From: an uncultured Pelagibacteraceae bacterium | Lineage (GTDB): Bacteria; Pseudomonadota; Alphaproteobacteria; Pelagibacterales; Pelagibacteraceae | NCBI GenBank assembly: GCA_902524535.1 | Contig: CABZDR010000003.1 | Span: forward strand, 62,001 to 126,000 | Length of the DNA stretch: 64,000 nucleotides | Direction of reading: 5' to 3' | Part shown: positions 1 to 9,709 of the stretch, piece after piece | How positions within the stretch are numbered: the stretch's first letter is position 1 | Layout of the letters: the number at the start of each line of letters is the position of its first letter | Made by a program: the position numbers and the translations under genes | The notes under the pieces: model-generated | Seen by the model: only the letters and a program-made list of their open reading frames with translations | What the model was told of the DNA's origin: nothing | The model's database searches: none

Positions 1-148
1 ATTTTTGAACCAATTCTTTATCATATTCAAAATATCTATCTAATTCTATTGAATACTCTTTATAACCATCAGATTTAATTATAGATATGTCTATTCCATC
101 TAATGAAGTGCCACTCATAAGACCCATTGATGTATAAATTTTAGCCAT
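1..148 (-). CDS. anmK: Anhydro-N-acetylmuramic acid kinase, N-terminal fragment
   Basis: This is the first 49 or so codons of a minus-strand gene cut by the left edge of the window. The start ATG is at 148-146. The N-terminus reads MAKIYTSMGLMSGTSLDGID, and the GLMSGTSLDGID stretch is the ATP-binding signature of AnmK. AnmK phosphorylates 1,6-anhydro-MurNAc during recycling of cell-wall fragments in the cytoplasm. It is divergent from tyrS with 47 bases between start codons, a pairing common in alphaproteobacteria. Only the N-terminus is visible, so completeness cannot be judged. Confidence 0.9.
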   Translation of the reverse strand, partial: MAKIYTSMGLMSGTSLDGIDISIIKSDGYKEYSIELDRYFEYDKELVQK

Positions 149-160
149 TCTTATTTTTTT

Positions 161-189
161 TTGTCAAATATTGTATATTGTAGAACTAT
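161..189 (+). promoter_or_regulatory. Candidate sigma-70 promoter for tyrS
   Basis: A -35-like TTGTCA (161-166) and a -10-like AACTAT (184-189) are separated by 17 bases. The predicted transcription start falls within a few bases of the tyrS ATG at 196, so the mRNA would be nearly leaderless. In such A/T-rich DNA this match could be chance. Confidence 0.3.
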
Positions 190-195
190 AAACTC

Positions 196-1425
196 ATGAA
201 TAAATTTTTAAAAGAATTTAAAGATAGAGGGTATTACTATCAATGTACAAATGAAAAAGAATTAACTGAATTATTAAATAAAAAAAAAATAAAAGCATAT
301 ATTGGATTTGATTGTACTGCACAAAGTCTTCACGTTGGAAGTCTTCTTCAAATTATGTGTTTAAGATTATTGCAACATCACGGGCATCAGCCAATAGTTT
401 TGTTAGGTGGTGGAACAACAAGAATTGGTGATCCATCAGGCAAAGACAGAACGCGAAAAATTTTATCAGAGATTGAAATAGAAAAAAATGCGAAAAATAT
501 CGAAAAAATTTTGAGAAATTATTTAGATACGTCAGATAAAAAAGTAAAACCTATTTTTGTAAATAATTATAAATGGCTTAAAAATTTAAATTATATCTCT
601 TTTTTAAGAGATATAGGAAAACATTTTACAATTAACAAGATGCTTACATTCGAAAGTGTTAAAAACAGACTGGATAGAGAGCAATCGTTAAGTTACATGG
701 AATTTAATTATATGATTTTACAAGCTTACGATTTTTTAGAATTAAATAAAAAAGAGAATTGTATTTTACAGATTGGAGGTTCAGATCAATGGGGAAATAT
801 TGTTAATGGAGTTGAGTTGATAAAAAGATATTCTGATAATCAAGTTTTTGGACTAACAACCCCTTTAATCACATTAGCCTCGGGAGCAAAAATGGGCAAA
901 ACCGCAGATGGTGCAATTTGGTTAGATAAAAATTTATTATCTCCATATGACTATTGGCAATTTTGGAGAAATACAGATGATAAAGATGTTATTAAATTTT
1001 TAAAATTTTTTACAGATGAAAAAATAGAAAGTACTCAAAATTTGAAAGATGCTAATGTGAATGATTTAAAAATTTTACTAGCTAACAAAACTACCGAAAT
1101 GCTTCATGGTAAAAAGGAATCAAAAAATTCAGAAAAAATTGCTAAAGAAACTTTTTCAAGTAATTCTACAGGTTCAAATCTACCGTCAATTAAAATGGAT
1201 AAATCTCAGTTAAATAATAAATTGAATATCATTGATTTAGTAATTATTTCAAAATTTGAAAATTCTAAAAGTGAGATAAGAAGGTTAATTAATGGTAAAG
1301 CAATTAAAATTAATAATGAAATTATTCTCAACGAAAAAACAATTGTTGACAAAAGTTTTTTTAATAAAGATTATCTTAAACTTTCAATTGGAAAAAAAAG
1401 ACATATTAAAATTGAATTGATTTAA
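196..1425 (+). CDS. tyrS: Tyrosyl-tRNA synthetase
   Basis: TyrS charges tRNA-Tyr with tyrosine in the cytoplasm. The protein has 409 residues, normal for the bacterial TyrS family. The class I nucleotide-binding motif appears as HVGSLLQI near residue 46, following YIGFDCTAQSL. The second catalytic motif is KMGKT near residue 232, a KMSKS variant usual for TyrRS. The tyrosine/tRNA-binding stretch QIGGSDQWGN lies between them. The C-terminus, about residues 345-409, is an S4-type RNA-binding domain (EIRRLINGKAIKIN). Its TAA stop shares the palindrome TTAA with the stop of the convergent AsmA-like gene. Confidence 0.97.
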   Translation: MNKFLKEFKDRGYYYQCTNEKELTELLNKKKIKAYIGFDCTAQSLHVGSLLQIMCLRLLQHHGHQPIVLLGGGTTRIGDPSGKDRTRKILSEIEIEKNAKNIEKILRNYLDTSDKKVKPIFVNNYKWLKNLNYISFLRDIGKHFTINKMLTFESVKNRLDREQSLSYMEFNYMILQAYDFLELNKKENCILQIGGSDQWGNIVNGVELIKRYSDNQVFGLTTPLITLASGAKMGKTADGAIWLDKNLLSPYDYWQFWRNTDDKDVIKFLKFFTDEKIESTQNLKDANVNDLKILLANKTTEMLHGKKESKNSEKIAKETFSSNSTGSNLPSIKMDKSQLNNKLNIIDLVIISKFENSKSEIRRLINGKAIKINNEIILNEKTIVDKSFFNKDYLKLSIGKKRHIKIELI

Positions 1426-3614
1426 TTTTTTTTAATTTTTTCTAAAGTTCTGGTTATAAATCGAGGAGTTAAAGTTTTAATCGGATTTACTGAAGTTTCA
1501 AGTTTTTTTGGTGGTCCTTTAATTTTAAAGCTTACACCAAAAACCCCTTCCCCAGTTTTTTTTCCAACAAGAATATCTCCAAGGATGGGTATTGAACCAA
1601 TAGCTTTATTAATTGTTGTAGCTGGAACTAAGGTTCCTCTGAGACTTACTAATTTGCTTTTTTCAATATACCCTTCCATTAAAATTGAAATTGCTGGTCC
1701 AATGGCATAAATTTCATCAATCGTCATAAGTTTATCTTTATTTTGGAAACTCATCTCAAATTCGGAAAATCCAATACCTTCTCCCGATAGTAAATCCGCT
1801 ATACCCTGTAGGGAGGCTAAAGTTAAAATTTTAGTCAAAGCTGGAAGCTCTTTCAAATTAAAATCATAAATCTTTAATTTTGAATTAGAAATATCTTGAG
1901 ACTTGACTGAGTAAAAATCTATTGATCCTTTTTCAAAACCTTTTATAAAGTTGAATTTTTTAACAAAAGGCTTTGCTTGATCTGTGTAAAAAGTTGTTAC
2001 TTTTTGATTGTTTTTACTAATTAAAGTAAAGGAGATTTCTTCATTATCCTTAAATTTAGCATTGATGTTCGCATTTATTATTTTGTTTTCAATGAAATTT
2101 AACTTTCCTATAAGGTCATAGACAACATCTTCATCATGTAAATAAACTTCATCTAAATTTATTTTAAAAGAGAAGTTTTTTTTAAAAATATTTTTATTTT
2201 TAGTATCTTCAAAAATTAAGTCCTCTATTAATTTACTTGCATTAAAAATTTTGCCAGAAATAATAAATTCTTCTCCATCTTGTTTAGCTTGAAAATTGTT
2301 CTTTTTATTTTGTACATCTGTATAATTGAAAAATGCAGACTTTAATCCTAAAATCTCCAGATCATTAGTTAATTCAAAGTTTTTTAAAATTATCAAATCA
2401 GAATTATTTTCAAATTTAATATTTTCTAAAAGTAAAGTTTTATTCTTGTTGAATTTACCGTCTAATTTTAAACTTACCGTAGAATTATCATCCGATTTAT
2501 AGTTTAGAAAATTAAGATTAATTGGATTTTTTATGAAATCTAACTTAGTATCAAATAAATATTCATCACTTTTTTTTTTAATTTTATAATAAGCTTTATC
2601 AAATCTTTCTTGAATTAAAAATTCACCATTTCCTTCTAAAGAAAAATTATTCTCTTTAAAAATTATCTCAGTTTGATGATCTTTAAAACTAATTTCTGAT
2701 TTTAAATTAGGAAAAAATTCTTTTAGGTTTATATCGCTATTTACCAACAATTCATCAATATCAATCGAGGATTTAATTTCATAATCTGAAACTTTAAATT
2801 TATTATTTATTTTAATCAAAAATTTATTTTCAGATGAGAACTTTAAATTTTTAAAGTCTAATTTTGAAAATGGTTTTAATAAGTTTTTTAATGGTTCTTC
2901 TGATAAACTAATTTTATCACTATTTATCTTTCCTTTTATCTCGGTAAAATTATCTTTATTTTCAATTTCAACCTTTTCTGACGTAAAATTTATGTTTGAA
3001 TATGACAATTTAAGATTATTGAAATCTAGCTTTTTGTTTTCTGACTCAAAGATAAAATTAATCTTATCAATTTTTTGTTTATTTAATATATTTAATGAGC
3101 CATCTCTAACTAAACCGTTTATTTTAAAGTTGTCCTTTAATTTACCTTGATCGTCAAAATTTAAGTTAATATCTGCTATCAGATAACCTTTGTTTACAAA
3201 ATTTTCTAATATAAAAAGTTCAGTTTTATTATTTTTATTTATAGATCTGTAAAATCCAATTACTTCTTTAAGCTTAATAGACTTTGTTGAAACAAATAAA
3301 TTTGATAATTTAAATTTGTTATTTAGTAAATTTAATAAAGATATTTCAGATTTTATTAGTTCTAAATCAATTGATTTGTTGTTATAGGAAATAATTGGTC
3401 CTAATGTCTTTGTGTTTATTTTTAAGTTAAATAAGTCTAAAATAATTTTGACATTATTTATTTTAACGTCAAGTTTTGAATCAATTTTTTTCAAATTTTC
3501 TTTAATCTGACTATTAAAACTTTTTGTTTCAAAACCAATTAAACTGAAATATCCAACAAAACTGAGAATTAAAAAAAATATTATCGTAAATAATTTTAAA
3601 ATAATTTTTGTCAT
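1422..3614 (-). CDS. AsmA-like / DUF3971-type envelope protein
   Basis: This 730-residue protein has one N-terminal membrane segment (about residues 7-29), then a long beta-rich, Asn/Lys-rich periplasmic region, then a C-terminal AsmA-like region (about 590-690). That region contains the stretch ITRTLEKI at the very end and conserved LxGxLVPATTINKAIG-like residues near 660. Families of this type (AsmA, YhdP, TamB relatives) form long hydrophobic bridges linked to phospholipid transport to the outer membrane; that role is family knowledge, not shown here. Its ATG overlaps the prfB stop by one base (TAATG), so it is probably the last gene of a mrcA-prfB-AsmA operon. Confidence 0.8.
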   Translation of the reverse strand: MTKIILKLFTIIFFLILSFVGYFSLIGFETKSFNSQIKENLKKIDSKLDVKINNVKIILDLFNLKINTKTLGPIISYNNKSIDLELIKSEISLLNLLNNKFKLSNLFVSTKSIKLKEVIGFYRSINKNNKTELFILENFVNKGYLIADINLNFDDQGKLKDNFKINGLVRDGSLNILNKQKIDKINFIFESENKKLDFNNLKLSYSNINFTSEKVEIENKDNFTEIKGKINSDKISLSEEPLKNLLKPFSKLDFKNLKFSSENKFLIKINNKFKVSDYEIKSSIDIDELLVNSDINLKEFFPNLKSEISFKDHQTEIIFKENNFSLEGNGEFLIQERFDKAYYKIKKKSDEYLFDTKLDFIKNPINLNFLNYKSDDNSTVSLKLDGKFNKNKTLLLENIKFENNSDLIILKNFELTNDLEILGLKSAFFNYTDVQNKKNNFQAKQDGEEFIISGKIFNASKLIEDLIFEDTKNKNIFKKNFSFKINLDEVYLHDEDVVYDLIGKLNFIENKIINANINAKFKDNEEISFTLISKNNQKVTTFYTDQAKPFVKKFNFIKGFEKGSIDFYSVKSQDISNSKLKIYDFNLKELPALTKILTLASLQGIADLLSGEGIGFSEFEMSFQNKDKLMTIDEIYAIGPAISILMEGYIEKSKLVSLRGTLVPATTINKAIGSIPILGDILVGKKTGEGVFGVSFKIKGPPKKLETSVNPIKTLTPRFITRTLEKIKKN

Positions 3615-4706
3615 TAAATTTGATACAAAGATCTTTCTAAAAATTCATCTATTTCACCATCTAAAATTTTTTTTGGGTTTGTGCTTTCAAAATTTGTTCT
3701 ATTATCTTTCACTAATTGATAGGGTTGTAATACATATGATCTAATTTGGTGCCCCCATCCTATTTCGGATTTCGACGATTGTAATGTTTCACTTTCTTCT
3801 TCTTTTTTTTTCATTTCATAATCATAAAGTCTAGCTTTAAGCATATTCAGACATGTCTCTTTATTTTTATGTTGAGATCTTTCATTTTGACATTGCACAA
3901 CAATTTTAGATGGCAAATGAGTTATTCTCACAGCACTATCAGTTGTATTCACATGTTGTCCTCCTGCCCCACTTGATCTATAAGTATCTATTCTTAAATC
4001 TTTATCTAAAATCTCAACTTTAATATTTTCATCAACTACAGGATAAACCCAAACACTAGCAAAGCTTGTATGCCTTCTTGCACCAGAGTCAAAAGGAGAA
4101 ATTCTTACTAATCTATGAATACCAGACTCTTTTTTTAACCAACCAAAAGTGTAATCCCCTTCAACTTTAATTGTGGAAGATTTAATTCCAGCTTCTTCCC
4201 CCTTGTGCTCACTTATTAAATCATATTTAAATTTTTTACTCTCTGCCCATTTAAGGTACATTTTTCTGAGCATACTGGCCCAATCTTGACTTTCTGTTCC
4301 ACCAGCTCCTGCATGAATTTCAATATAACAATCAAGAGAGTCCATGTCATTTGATAAAAAACATTTTATCTCTGTCTTTTTTATGTCCCTTTTTAATTGT
4401 TTTAAATTTTCTGTTAATTCATTTATTAAATCGTTGTTACTTTCATCTATTGCTAATCTATATAACTCTTTGAAATCTGCTAAGTTTTTTTCAGAATTTT
4501 TATACGTATTCGTTAAATCCTCAAATAACTTTTTTTCTTTTAAGATTTTTTTGGATCTAGACTTATCTTGCCAGAAGTTAGCTTCTAGCATTTTTTCATT
4601 TAATACTTTTAATTGCTCAAAAATATTTTTTTTTTCAAAGAAACTCCTTAACTCTTAAGTTAGTTTTTTGAACTTCTTCTATGTGATTAAGTATCTTATT
4701 TTCCAT
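3614..4706 (-). CDS. prfB: Peptide chain release factor 2, with programmed +1 frameshift
   Basis: RF2 terminates translation at UGA and UAA. The true start is ATG at 4706-4704, overlapping the mrcA stop as TAATG. Reading from it gives 23 codons (MENKILNHIEEVQKTNLRVK, then EFL) and then an in-frame TGA at 4637-4635. A +1 shift at CTT-TGA continues as EKKNIFEQLKVLNEKMLEAN into the 340-codon main frame, giving about 363 residues, the usual RF2 length. The tripeptide SPF (about 203-205) reads UGA specificity, and GGQ (about 248-250) is the peptidyl-hydrolysis motif. An annotation starting at MLEANFW (4591) would lose the N-terminal 38 or so residues. Confidence 0.96.
4635..4649 (-). other. RF2 autoregulatory +1 frameshift site
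   Basis: On the minus strand the bases read AAGGAG-TTT-CTT-TGA. The Shine-Dalgarno-like AAGGAG (4649-4644) sits exactly three bases before the slippery CTT (4640-4638), which precedes the in-frame TGA (4637-4635). This is the same spacing as the classical Escherichia coli prfB site. When RF2 is scarce the ribosome pauses at TGA, slips forward one base on CTT to TTT, and reads GAA next. A run of ten A residues follows the TGA's G. Confidence 0.93.
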
Positions 4707-7045
4707 TAGTAAAACTTAAATATACTATCTGAGTTATTAAGACTTATATTTGTATTTAAAACTTCATTATTAGCAATATCTTTTTTTTTAAAGTTTTCAA
4801 TAATGGTATCTTTTGATGAAAATTTCACTCTCTGCCCTGTTTGTGGGTCTACAACCATCATTATTATTCCATCTGGAACTTTAAAAGGCCTAGACTCTGA
4901 TTTTAGAATTGTTTTCTCAATAAAATTTCTAAAAATTGGTAATGCAGTTTTAGCTCCTGTCTCATACTTGCCTAATGGTTCTGGATTATCAAAACCAGCA
5001 TAGACACCTATAACAAGGTTTGAGGTGAAACCGATGAACCATGTATCAGTATTTTTATTAGTAGTGCCAGTTTTACCACCAATATTCAAATTCAAATCTC
5101 TCAATTTTTTACCTGTACCTCTTAATATAACTCCCTCTAAAATTGAAGTCATTTGATAAGCTGTTTGTGAAGAAAAAATTTGTTTGTAATTGTCAGTTAT
5201 TACTGGATAATTTTCACTTAAGTAAGAAATTTGATCACAATTTTTGCATTTTCTAATTTCATTATTCAAAATCGTAACACCTTCACTATCTTGAATTCTA
5301 TCTATTAAAATTGGACTTACTAGTTTACCTCCATTAACAAAAGCTGAGTAAGCTGATGTTAATTGTATTAGAGTTGTTTCTGCTGATCCCAAAGATATAG
5401 ATAACAGTTCGTCAGGATTGTCGTAAATGCCTAGCTGTTTGGAAAAATTGGTAATCTTATTTAATCCAAGACTTTGGGCAATTCTAACTGTCATCAAATT
5501 CCTAGATTTTTCAAGACCTGTTCTTAAAGTTGACAGTCCATAAAATTTTTTTCCATAGTTCTCAGGTTTCCACTGTTTTAAATCTTCTCCTTGATCTAAA
5601 ACTAATGGAGCATCTAAAATTAGTGTAGATGGAGAGTAATCATTTTCTAACGCTAAAGCATAAACAAATGGCTTAAAAGCAGATCCAGGTTGTCTTAGTG
5701 CTTGCGTTGCTCTATTGAATTCACTCTGTTTAAAACTAAATCCACCACTCATTGCTACTACTCTTCCAGTATAAGGATCCATAACAACTATCGCTCCATT
5801 AATATTTGGCAGTTGTTTTAAACTAAAAAGATTATCGTCAATTTTTTTAACATAAATCACATCCCCAATTTTAAAAAGCTCCTCAAATTCTTTTTTAGTC
5901 CAAGAAATATCATCATATTTAATGCTCCCTTTTTCATTATCTTCAGTTTCGATAGTTGTAGAAAATTTATCTATTTTTTTAACAATAGCTAATTTCCAAT
6001 TAATCGATTTTTCTAATTTATAATTTTCTAAATCTTGAAACCAATTTTTTTTATATTTTTTTATATTCGTAAGCGGGCCACGCCAACCTTTTCTTTTATC
6101 GTATGAAGAAAGTCCCTCTCTTAAAGAAGTTGTTGCAATCTTTTGTAAATTTAAATCTATTGGCGTATTTATATTAAATCCCTGCTTGTAAACTCTATCA
6201 TAACTTAAATCATCAATTATTTTTTTTCTAACATCCTCAATAAAATATTGAGCATCTTCTAAAAAAACCTTTTCTTTTTTTCTCAAAGATATTTTTTTAT
6301 TTGTTAATTCTTGATGAGTTTGATCATTAATGTATTTATTTTCTAATAAATTATTTAAAACTAAATTTCTTCTAAACTTAGCTAATTCTATATTTTTATA
6401 TGGGTTATATCTGCTAGGAGCTTTTGGAAGAGCAGCTAATAGAGCAGACTCCTCGTAATTAAGATCTTTAATTGACTTATCAAAATATTCTAGACTAGCA
6501 GCAGCTACCCCGTAAGCACCACCACCTAGATATATTTGGTTCAAGTATAATTCTAGAATTCTCTCTTTCGTTAAAGCTCTTTCAATTCTAAAAGCAAGTA
6601 TAGCCTCTTTAATTTTTCTATTTATACTAACTTCATTAGTCAGTAAAAAATTTTTTGCTACTTGTTGAGTAATAGTTGAGGCCCCTTCTAATCTCTTTGA
6701 ATTAAAAATATTTGATATATTTTTGATAATTGCTCTTAAGACACCTTTGGCATCAACTCCTGGGTGAGTAAAAAAATTTTTGTCTTCAGCCGATAAAAAA
6801 GAGTTAATAACATTTGATGGTATGGAATCGTAAGGGACAAAAATTCTTTTTTCTCGAGAAAAATCTGCAACTAATGTACCATCACCAGAATAAACTTTAC
6901 TCGAAACAGGTGGTTTATAATTTTTTAAAAATTTATAATCTGGGATTTTATTAGAAAAACTCCATAAAATACTAAAAATTAATACTCCTAAAAGTAGTAT
7001 TGAACTAGTTAACAGCACTATTATATTTTTTAAAAACTTACTCAT
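4706..7045 (-). CDS. mrcA: Penicillin-binding protein 1A, bifunctional transglycosylase/transpeptidase
   Basis: This class A PBP polymerises and cross-links peptidoglycan at the outer face of the inner membrane. The 779-residue protein has an N-terminal membrane anchor (about residues 8-30) and a GT51 glycosyltransferase domain (about 50-225) with the EDKNFFTHPGVD catalytic motif and STITQQVAKNFLL. The C-terminal transpeptidase domain carries the active-site SxxK as SAFKPF (Ser about 455) and KTGTTN (about 657). A middle OB-like region precedes it. It is followed directly by prfB, an adjacency common in alphaproteobacteria. Confidence 0.95.
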   Translation of the reverse strand: MSKFLKNIIVLLTSSILLLGVLIFSILWSFSNKIPDYKFLKNYKPPVSSKVYSGDGTLVADFSREKRIFVPYDSIPSNVINSFLSAEDKNFFTHPGVDAKGVLRAIIKNISNIFNSKRLEGASTITQQVAKNFLLTNEVSINRKIKEAILAFRIERALTKERILELYLNQIYLGGGAYGVAAASLEYFDKSIKDLNYEESALLAALPKAPSRYNPYKNIELAKFRRNLVLNNLLENKYINDQTHQELTNKKISLRKKEKVFLEDAQYFIEDVRKKIIDDLSYDRVYKQGFNINTPIDLNLQKIATTSLREGLSSYDKRKGWRGPLTNIKKYKKNWFQDLENYKLEKSINWKLAIVKKIDKFSTTIETEDNEKGSIKYDDISWTKKEFEELFKIGDVIYVKKIDDNLFSLKQLPNINGAIVVMDPYTGRVVAMSGGFSFKQSEFNRATQALRQPGSAFKPFVYALALENDYSPSTLILDAPLVLDQGEDLKQWKPENYGKKFYGLSTLRTGLEKSRNLMTVRIAQSLGLNKITNFSKQLGIYDNPDELLSISLGSAETTLIQLTSAYSAFVNGGKLVSPILIDRIQDSEGVTILNNEIRKCKNCDQISYLSENYPVITDNYKQIFSSQTAYQMTSILEGVILRGTGKKLRDLNLNIGGKTGTTNKNTDTWFIGFTSNLVIGVYAGFDNPEPLGKYETGAKTALPIFRNFIEKTILKSESRPFKVPDGIIMMVVDPQTGQRVKFSSKDTIIENFKKKDIANNEVLNTNISLNNSDSIFKFY

Positions 7046-7048
7046 TTT

Positions 7049-7070
7049 AATTCCATTATATAAAGGAATT
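7049..7070. repeat. Inverted repeat in the mrcA/rne divergent spacer
   Basis: The six-base arms AATTCC (7049-7054) and GGAATT (7065-7070) flank a ten-base A/T-only spacer. It lies just upstream of mrcA in the 96-base region between divergent mrcA and rne. It could be an operator or chance; no regulator is linked to it here. Confidence 0.25.
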
Positions 7071-7141
7071 TGTTAAATATAAGGCTTAGAAACACAAAAT
7101 TTTATGCAATTTAAATTAACAAAAAAATTATCTCAAATTTT

Positions 7142-8941
7142 ATGGAAAAAAATTTATATATTGATGCATCGCATCCAAATGAAACTAGGGTTGTTCTTAA
7201 ATCAGGTGAGCATATTGAAGATTATGAATATGAAGGTTTAAAGAACAATTTAATAAAAAACAATATCTATCTAGGAAAAGTAAGTAGAATAGAACCCTCT
7301 CTTCAAGCTGCTTTTGTAGACTTCGGCCGAGATAAGCATGGATTTTTATCTTTTAACGATATTCAGTCAGATTATTATCAAATTCCTCAAAGTGATTTAC
7401 AAAAAATAAAAATCGAAGAAGAGAGAATCAGAGAGGAGTTATCAAAAAAAGTTGAAGCAATTGATAATGAAAATTTAGCTGATGGTAAACTTGAAGTTAA
7501 TGACCCAGTAGAACTCGTAGAAAAAGGTGAGATTGAAAATAAAGAAAATCAAAAAGAAGATCAAGAGAAAGATTTAGATAGTAAAATTGGAATTAAGCCC
7601 AAATTTAAGAGATATAAAATCCAGGAGGTCATCAAGCCTAATCAGGTAATTTTAGTTCAAGTTATAAAAGATGAACGTGGTCAAAAAGGAGCGGCTCTTA
7701 GTACTTTTATTTCTATCGCTGGCAAATATATAGTTCTTATGCCGAATACACCTAAAGGCGGAGGTATATCTAGAAAAATTTTTAATCCTGCGGAAAGAAA
7801 AAAAATAAGATCTATATTGAATGAAATTGACATTCCCAAAGAAATGGGTCTTATAGTCCGAACTGCGGGAAGTAATAAAACAAAAAATGAGATCAATCAT
7901 GATCTTGAAACTTTAAAAAACACATGGAATCAAATTAAAGATGTAGCTATAAACTCAATAGCTCCTTCACTCATTCATCAAGAAAGTGAAATTATTAAAA
8001 GAACTTTAAGAGATTTGTATGATGAAAATACTAAAAATATAATAGTAGAAGGAAATGAAGGGTACAAGAAAGCTCAATCGTTTATGAAAATGTTGATACC
8101 CTCACATGTCAAAAAAGTTAAAAAATATAGAGGTAAAATTCCTCTTTTCATTTATGAAAATATTGAGCAAAAATTAAATCAAATTTTCGACTCAGAAATA
8201 AAATTAAATTCTGGAGGATATCTAGTAATTAATCCAACTGAGGCTTTGGTATCGATCGACATAAATTCAGGAAGCTCCATTAAACAAAAAAATATAGAAA
8301 GTACAGCGCTTGATACAAATCTTGAAGCAGCTGAAGAAATTGCAAGACAAATTAAAATCAGAGATTTGTCTGGTTTAATTATAATCGATTTTATTGATAT
8401 GTTGAGTTATGGAAATAGAAAATTAGTAGAGAGGAAGCTAAAAGAAAAATGTAGACTTGATAGAGCTAGAATTCAAATTGGCAGAATTAGTAATTTTGGC
8501 TTATTAGAAATGTCAAGACAAAGGCTTAGAGAGAGTGCGATTAAATGGAAAATTTCTCTAACAGATGAATCTTTTGCCCAAAAAATTCTAAAAATTGTTG
8601 AAATAAAATCAGTTTTAAATAAAGCTAAATTTGTTGAATTAAAAGTATGTGAAAAAATTTCAAATTTTTTAAAAGAAAATTTTTTTGAAGATTTAACTTA
8701 CTTTGAAAAAAAAAATAAAATTAAAATTGATATTATTTCAGATAATAAATTGATTATACCTGAGTATATAATCGATATCAAAAACAAATCTAAAAAAACG
8801 CTGGAACTGGTTGAACACTATGAAAAGTTAAAAAATCTTGACCAACAGCGTAAAGATGGAAATATAATTGAATTTAAAGATAAGAAAAAATTTAAAAAAA
8901 AATCATTTAAAAGAAAAAAATTTTTCAAAAAAGCTAAATAA
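7142..8941 (+). CDS. rne: Ribonuclease E/G
   Basis: This single-strand endoribonuclease starts mRNA decay and matures rRNA. The 599-residue protein begins with an S1-like RNA-binding fold (KVSRIEPSLQAAFVDFG) interrupted by an acidic insertion (about residues 80-150), as in other alphaproteobacterial RNase E. The metal-binding catalytic aspartates are in VSIDINSGS (about 373) and IIIDFIDM (about 416). After GLLEMSRQRLRES (about 453-465) the expected CPxC zinc-link motif is absent. The C-terminal scaffold region is very short and strongly basic, ending KKKSFKRKKFFKKAK, so degradosome docking is probably limited. Its 3' end overlaps thiG by 8 bases. Confidence 0.93.
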   Translation: MEKNLYIDASHPNETRVVLKSGEHIEDYEYEGLKNNLIKNNIYLGKVSRIEPSLQAAFVDFGRDKHGFLSFNDIQSDYYQIPQSDLQKIKIEEERIREELSKKVEAIDNENLADGKLEVNDPVELVEKGEIENKENQKEDQEKDLDSKIGIKPKFKRYKIQEVIKPNQVILVQVIKDERGQKGAALSTFISIAGKYIVLMPNTPKGGGISRKIFNPAERKKIRSILNEIDIPKEMGLIVRTAGSNKTKNEINHDLETLKNTWNQIKDVAINSIAPSLIHQESEIIKRTLRDLYDENTKNIIVEGNEGYKKAQSFMKMLIPSHVKKVKKYRGKIPLFIYENIEQKLNQIFDSEIKLNSGGYLVINPTEALVSIDINSGSSIKQKNIESTALDTNLEAAEEIARQIKIRDLSGLIIIDFIDMLSYGNRKLVERKLKEKCRLDRARIQIGRISNFGLLEMSRQRLRESAIKWKISLTDESFAQKILKIVEIKSVLNKAKFVELKVCEKISNFLKENFFEDLTYFEKKNKIKIDIISDNKLIIPEYIIDIKNKSKKTLELVEHYEKLKNLDQQRKDGNIIEFKDKKKFKKKSFKRKKFFKKAK

Positions 8942-9704
8942 TTCCTGTGGTAGGTGAGGAAGGGTTTCCCATTAAATTTTTTTCTATCCTTCCTGAAAGA
9001 TAGGACTGTCTTCCTGCTATAACAGCATTTTTAAAAGCTAAAGCCATATTGAATGGTTTTTTTGCCTTAGCAATAGCGGTATTGACCAATACCCCATCAC
9101 AACCTAATTCCATAGCAATTGTAGCATCTGATGCCTGACCCAAACCTGCATCTATTATCAAAGGCAATCTAGTCTGGTTTCTTATAATCTTTATATTAAC
9201 AGAGTTTAAAATACCTAAACCTGATCCTATAGGTGCAGCAAGTGGCATTATAGCAGATGCACCTGCATTCTCTAATCTTTTTGCCATTAAAGGATCGTCG
9301 TTGCAGTAAACCATAACATTAAATCCCTCTTTTGCTAGAATTTCTGTTGAATTAAGTGTTTCGATCATCTCAGGGAATAAATTTTTTTTATCTCCAAGCA
9401 CCTCCAACTTAACTAACTTCCACCCTCCTATTTCTCTTGCAAGTCTTAATGTTCTAAGTGCATCACTAGAATTGAAACATCCTGCGGTGTTAGGTAAATA
9501 TGTAATTTTTTTTGGATTTATATAATCCATAAGAAGAGGTTTTTTTTTATCTGAAATATTTACTCTTCTAACAGCAACTGTAACAATATCTGCTCCTGAT
9601 AGTTTTACAGCTTTTGCACATTCTTTCATGCTCTTATACTTTCCAGTTCCTACAATTAATCTAGAACCAAATTTTTTTTTAGCTATTACAAATCGATCTT
9701 TCAC
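8934..9704 (-). CDS. thiG: Thiazole synthase
   Basis: ThiG builds the thiazole phosphate ring of thiamin from deoxyxylulose phosphate, dehydroglycine and ThiS-thiocarboxylate. The 256-residue TIM-barrel protein has the expected opening GSRLIVGTGKYKS, the Schiff-base lysine in LVKLEVLGD (about 97), and the phosphate-binding DGVLVNTAIAKAKKP near residue 205. It lies 5 bases behind thiS in the same direction. SAR11 is reported to lack thiC and to need an external pyrimidine precursor; nothing in this window bears on that. Confidence 0.95.
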   Translation of the reverse strand: MKDRFVIAKKKFGSRLIVGTGKYKSMKECAKAVKLSGADIVTVAVRRVNISDKKKPLLMDYINPKKITYLPNTAGCFNSSDALRTLRLAREIGGWKLVKLEVLGDKKNLFPEMIETLNSTEILAKEGFNVMVYCNDDPLMAKRLENAGASAIMPLAAPIGSGLGILNSVNIKIIRNQTRLPLIIDAGLGQASDATIAMELGCDGVLVNTAIAKAKKPFNMALAFKNAVIAGRQSYLSGRIEKNLMGNPSSPTTGII

Positions 9705-9709
9705 AAGTT

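Noticed and set aside
4344-4658. A 104-codon open frame opposite prfB
   Set aside because: It is antisense to RF2 coding sequence and its Phe/Ser-rich composition is what the reverse of Lys/Glu codons gives.
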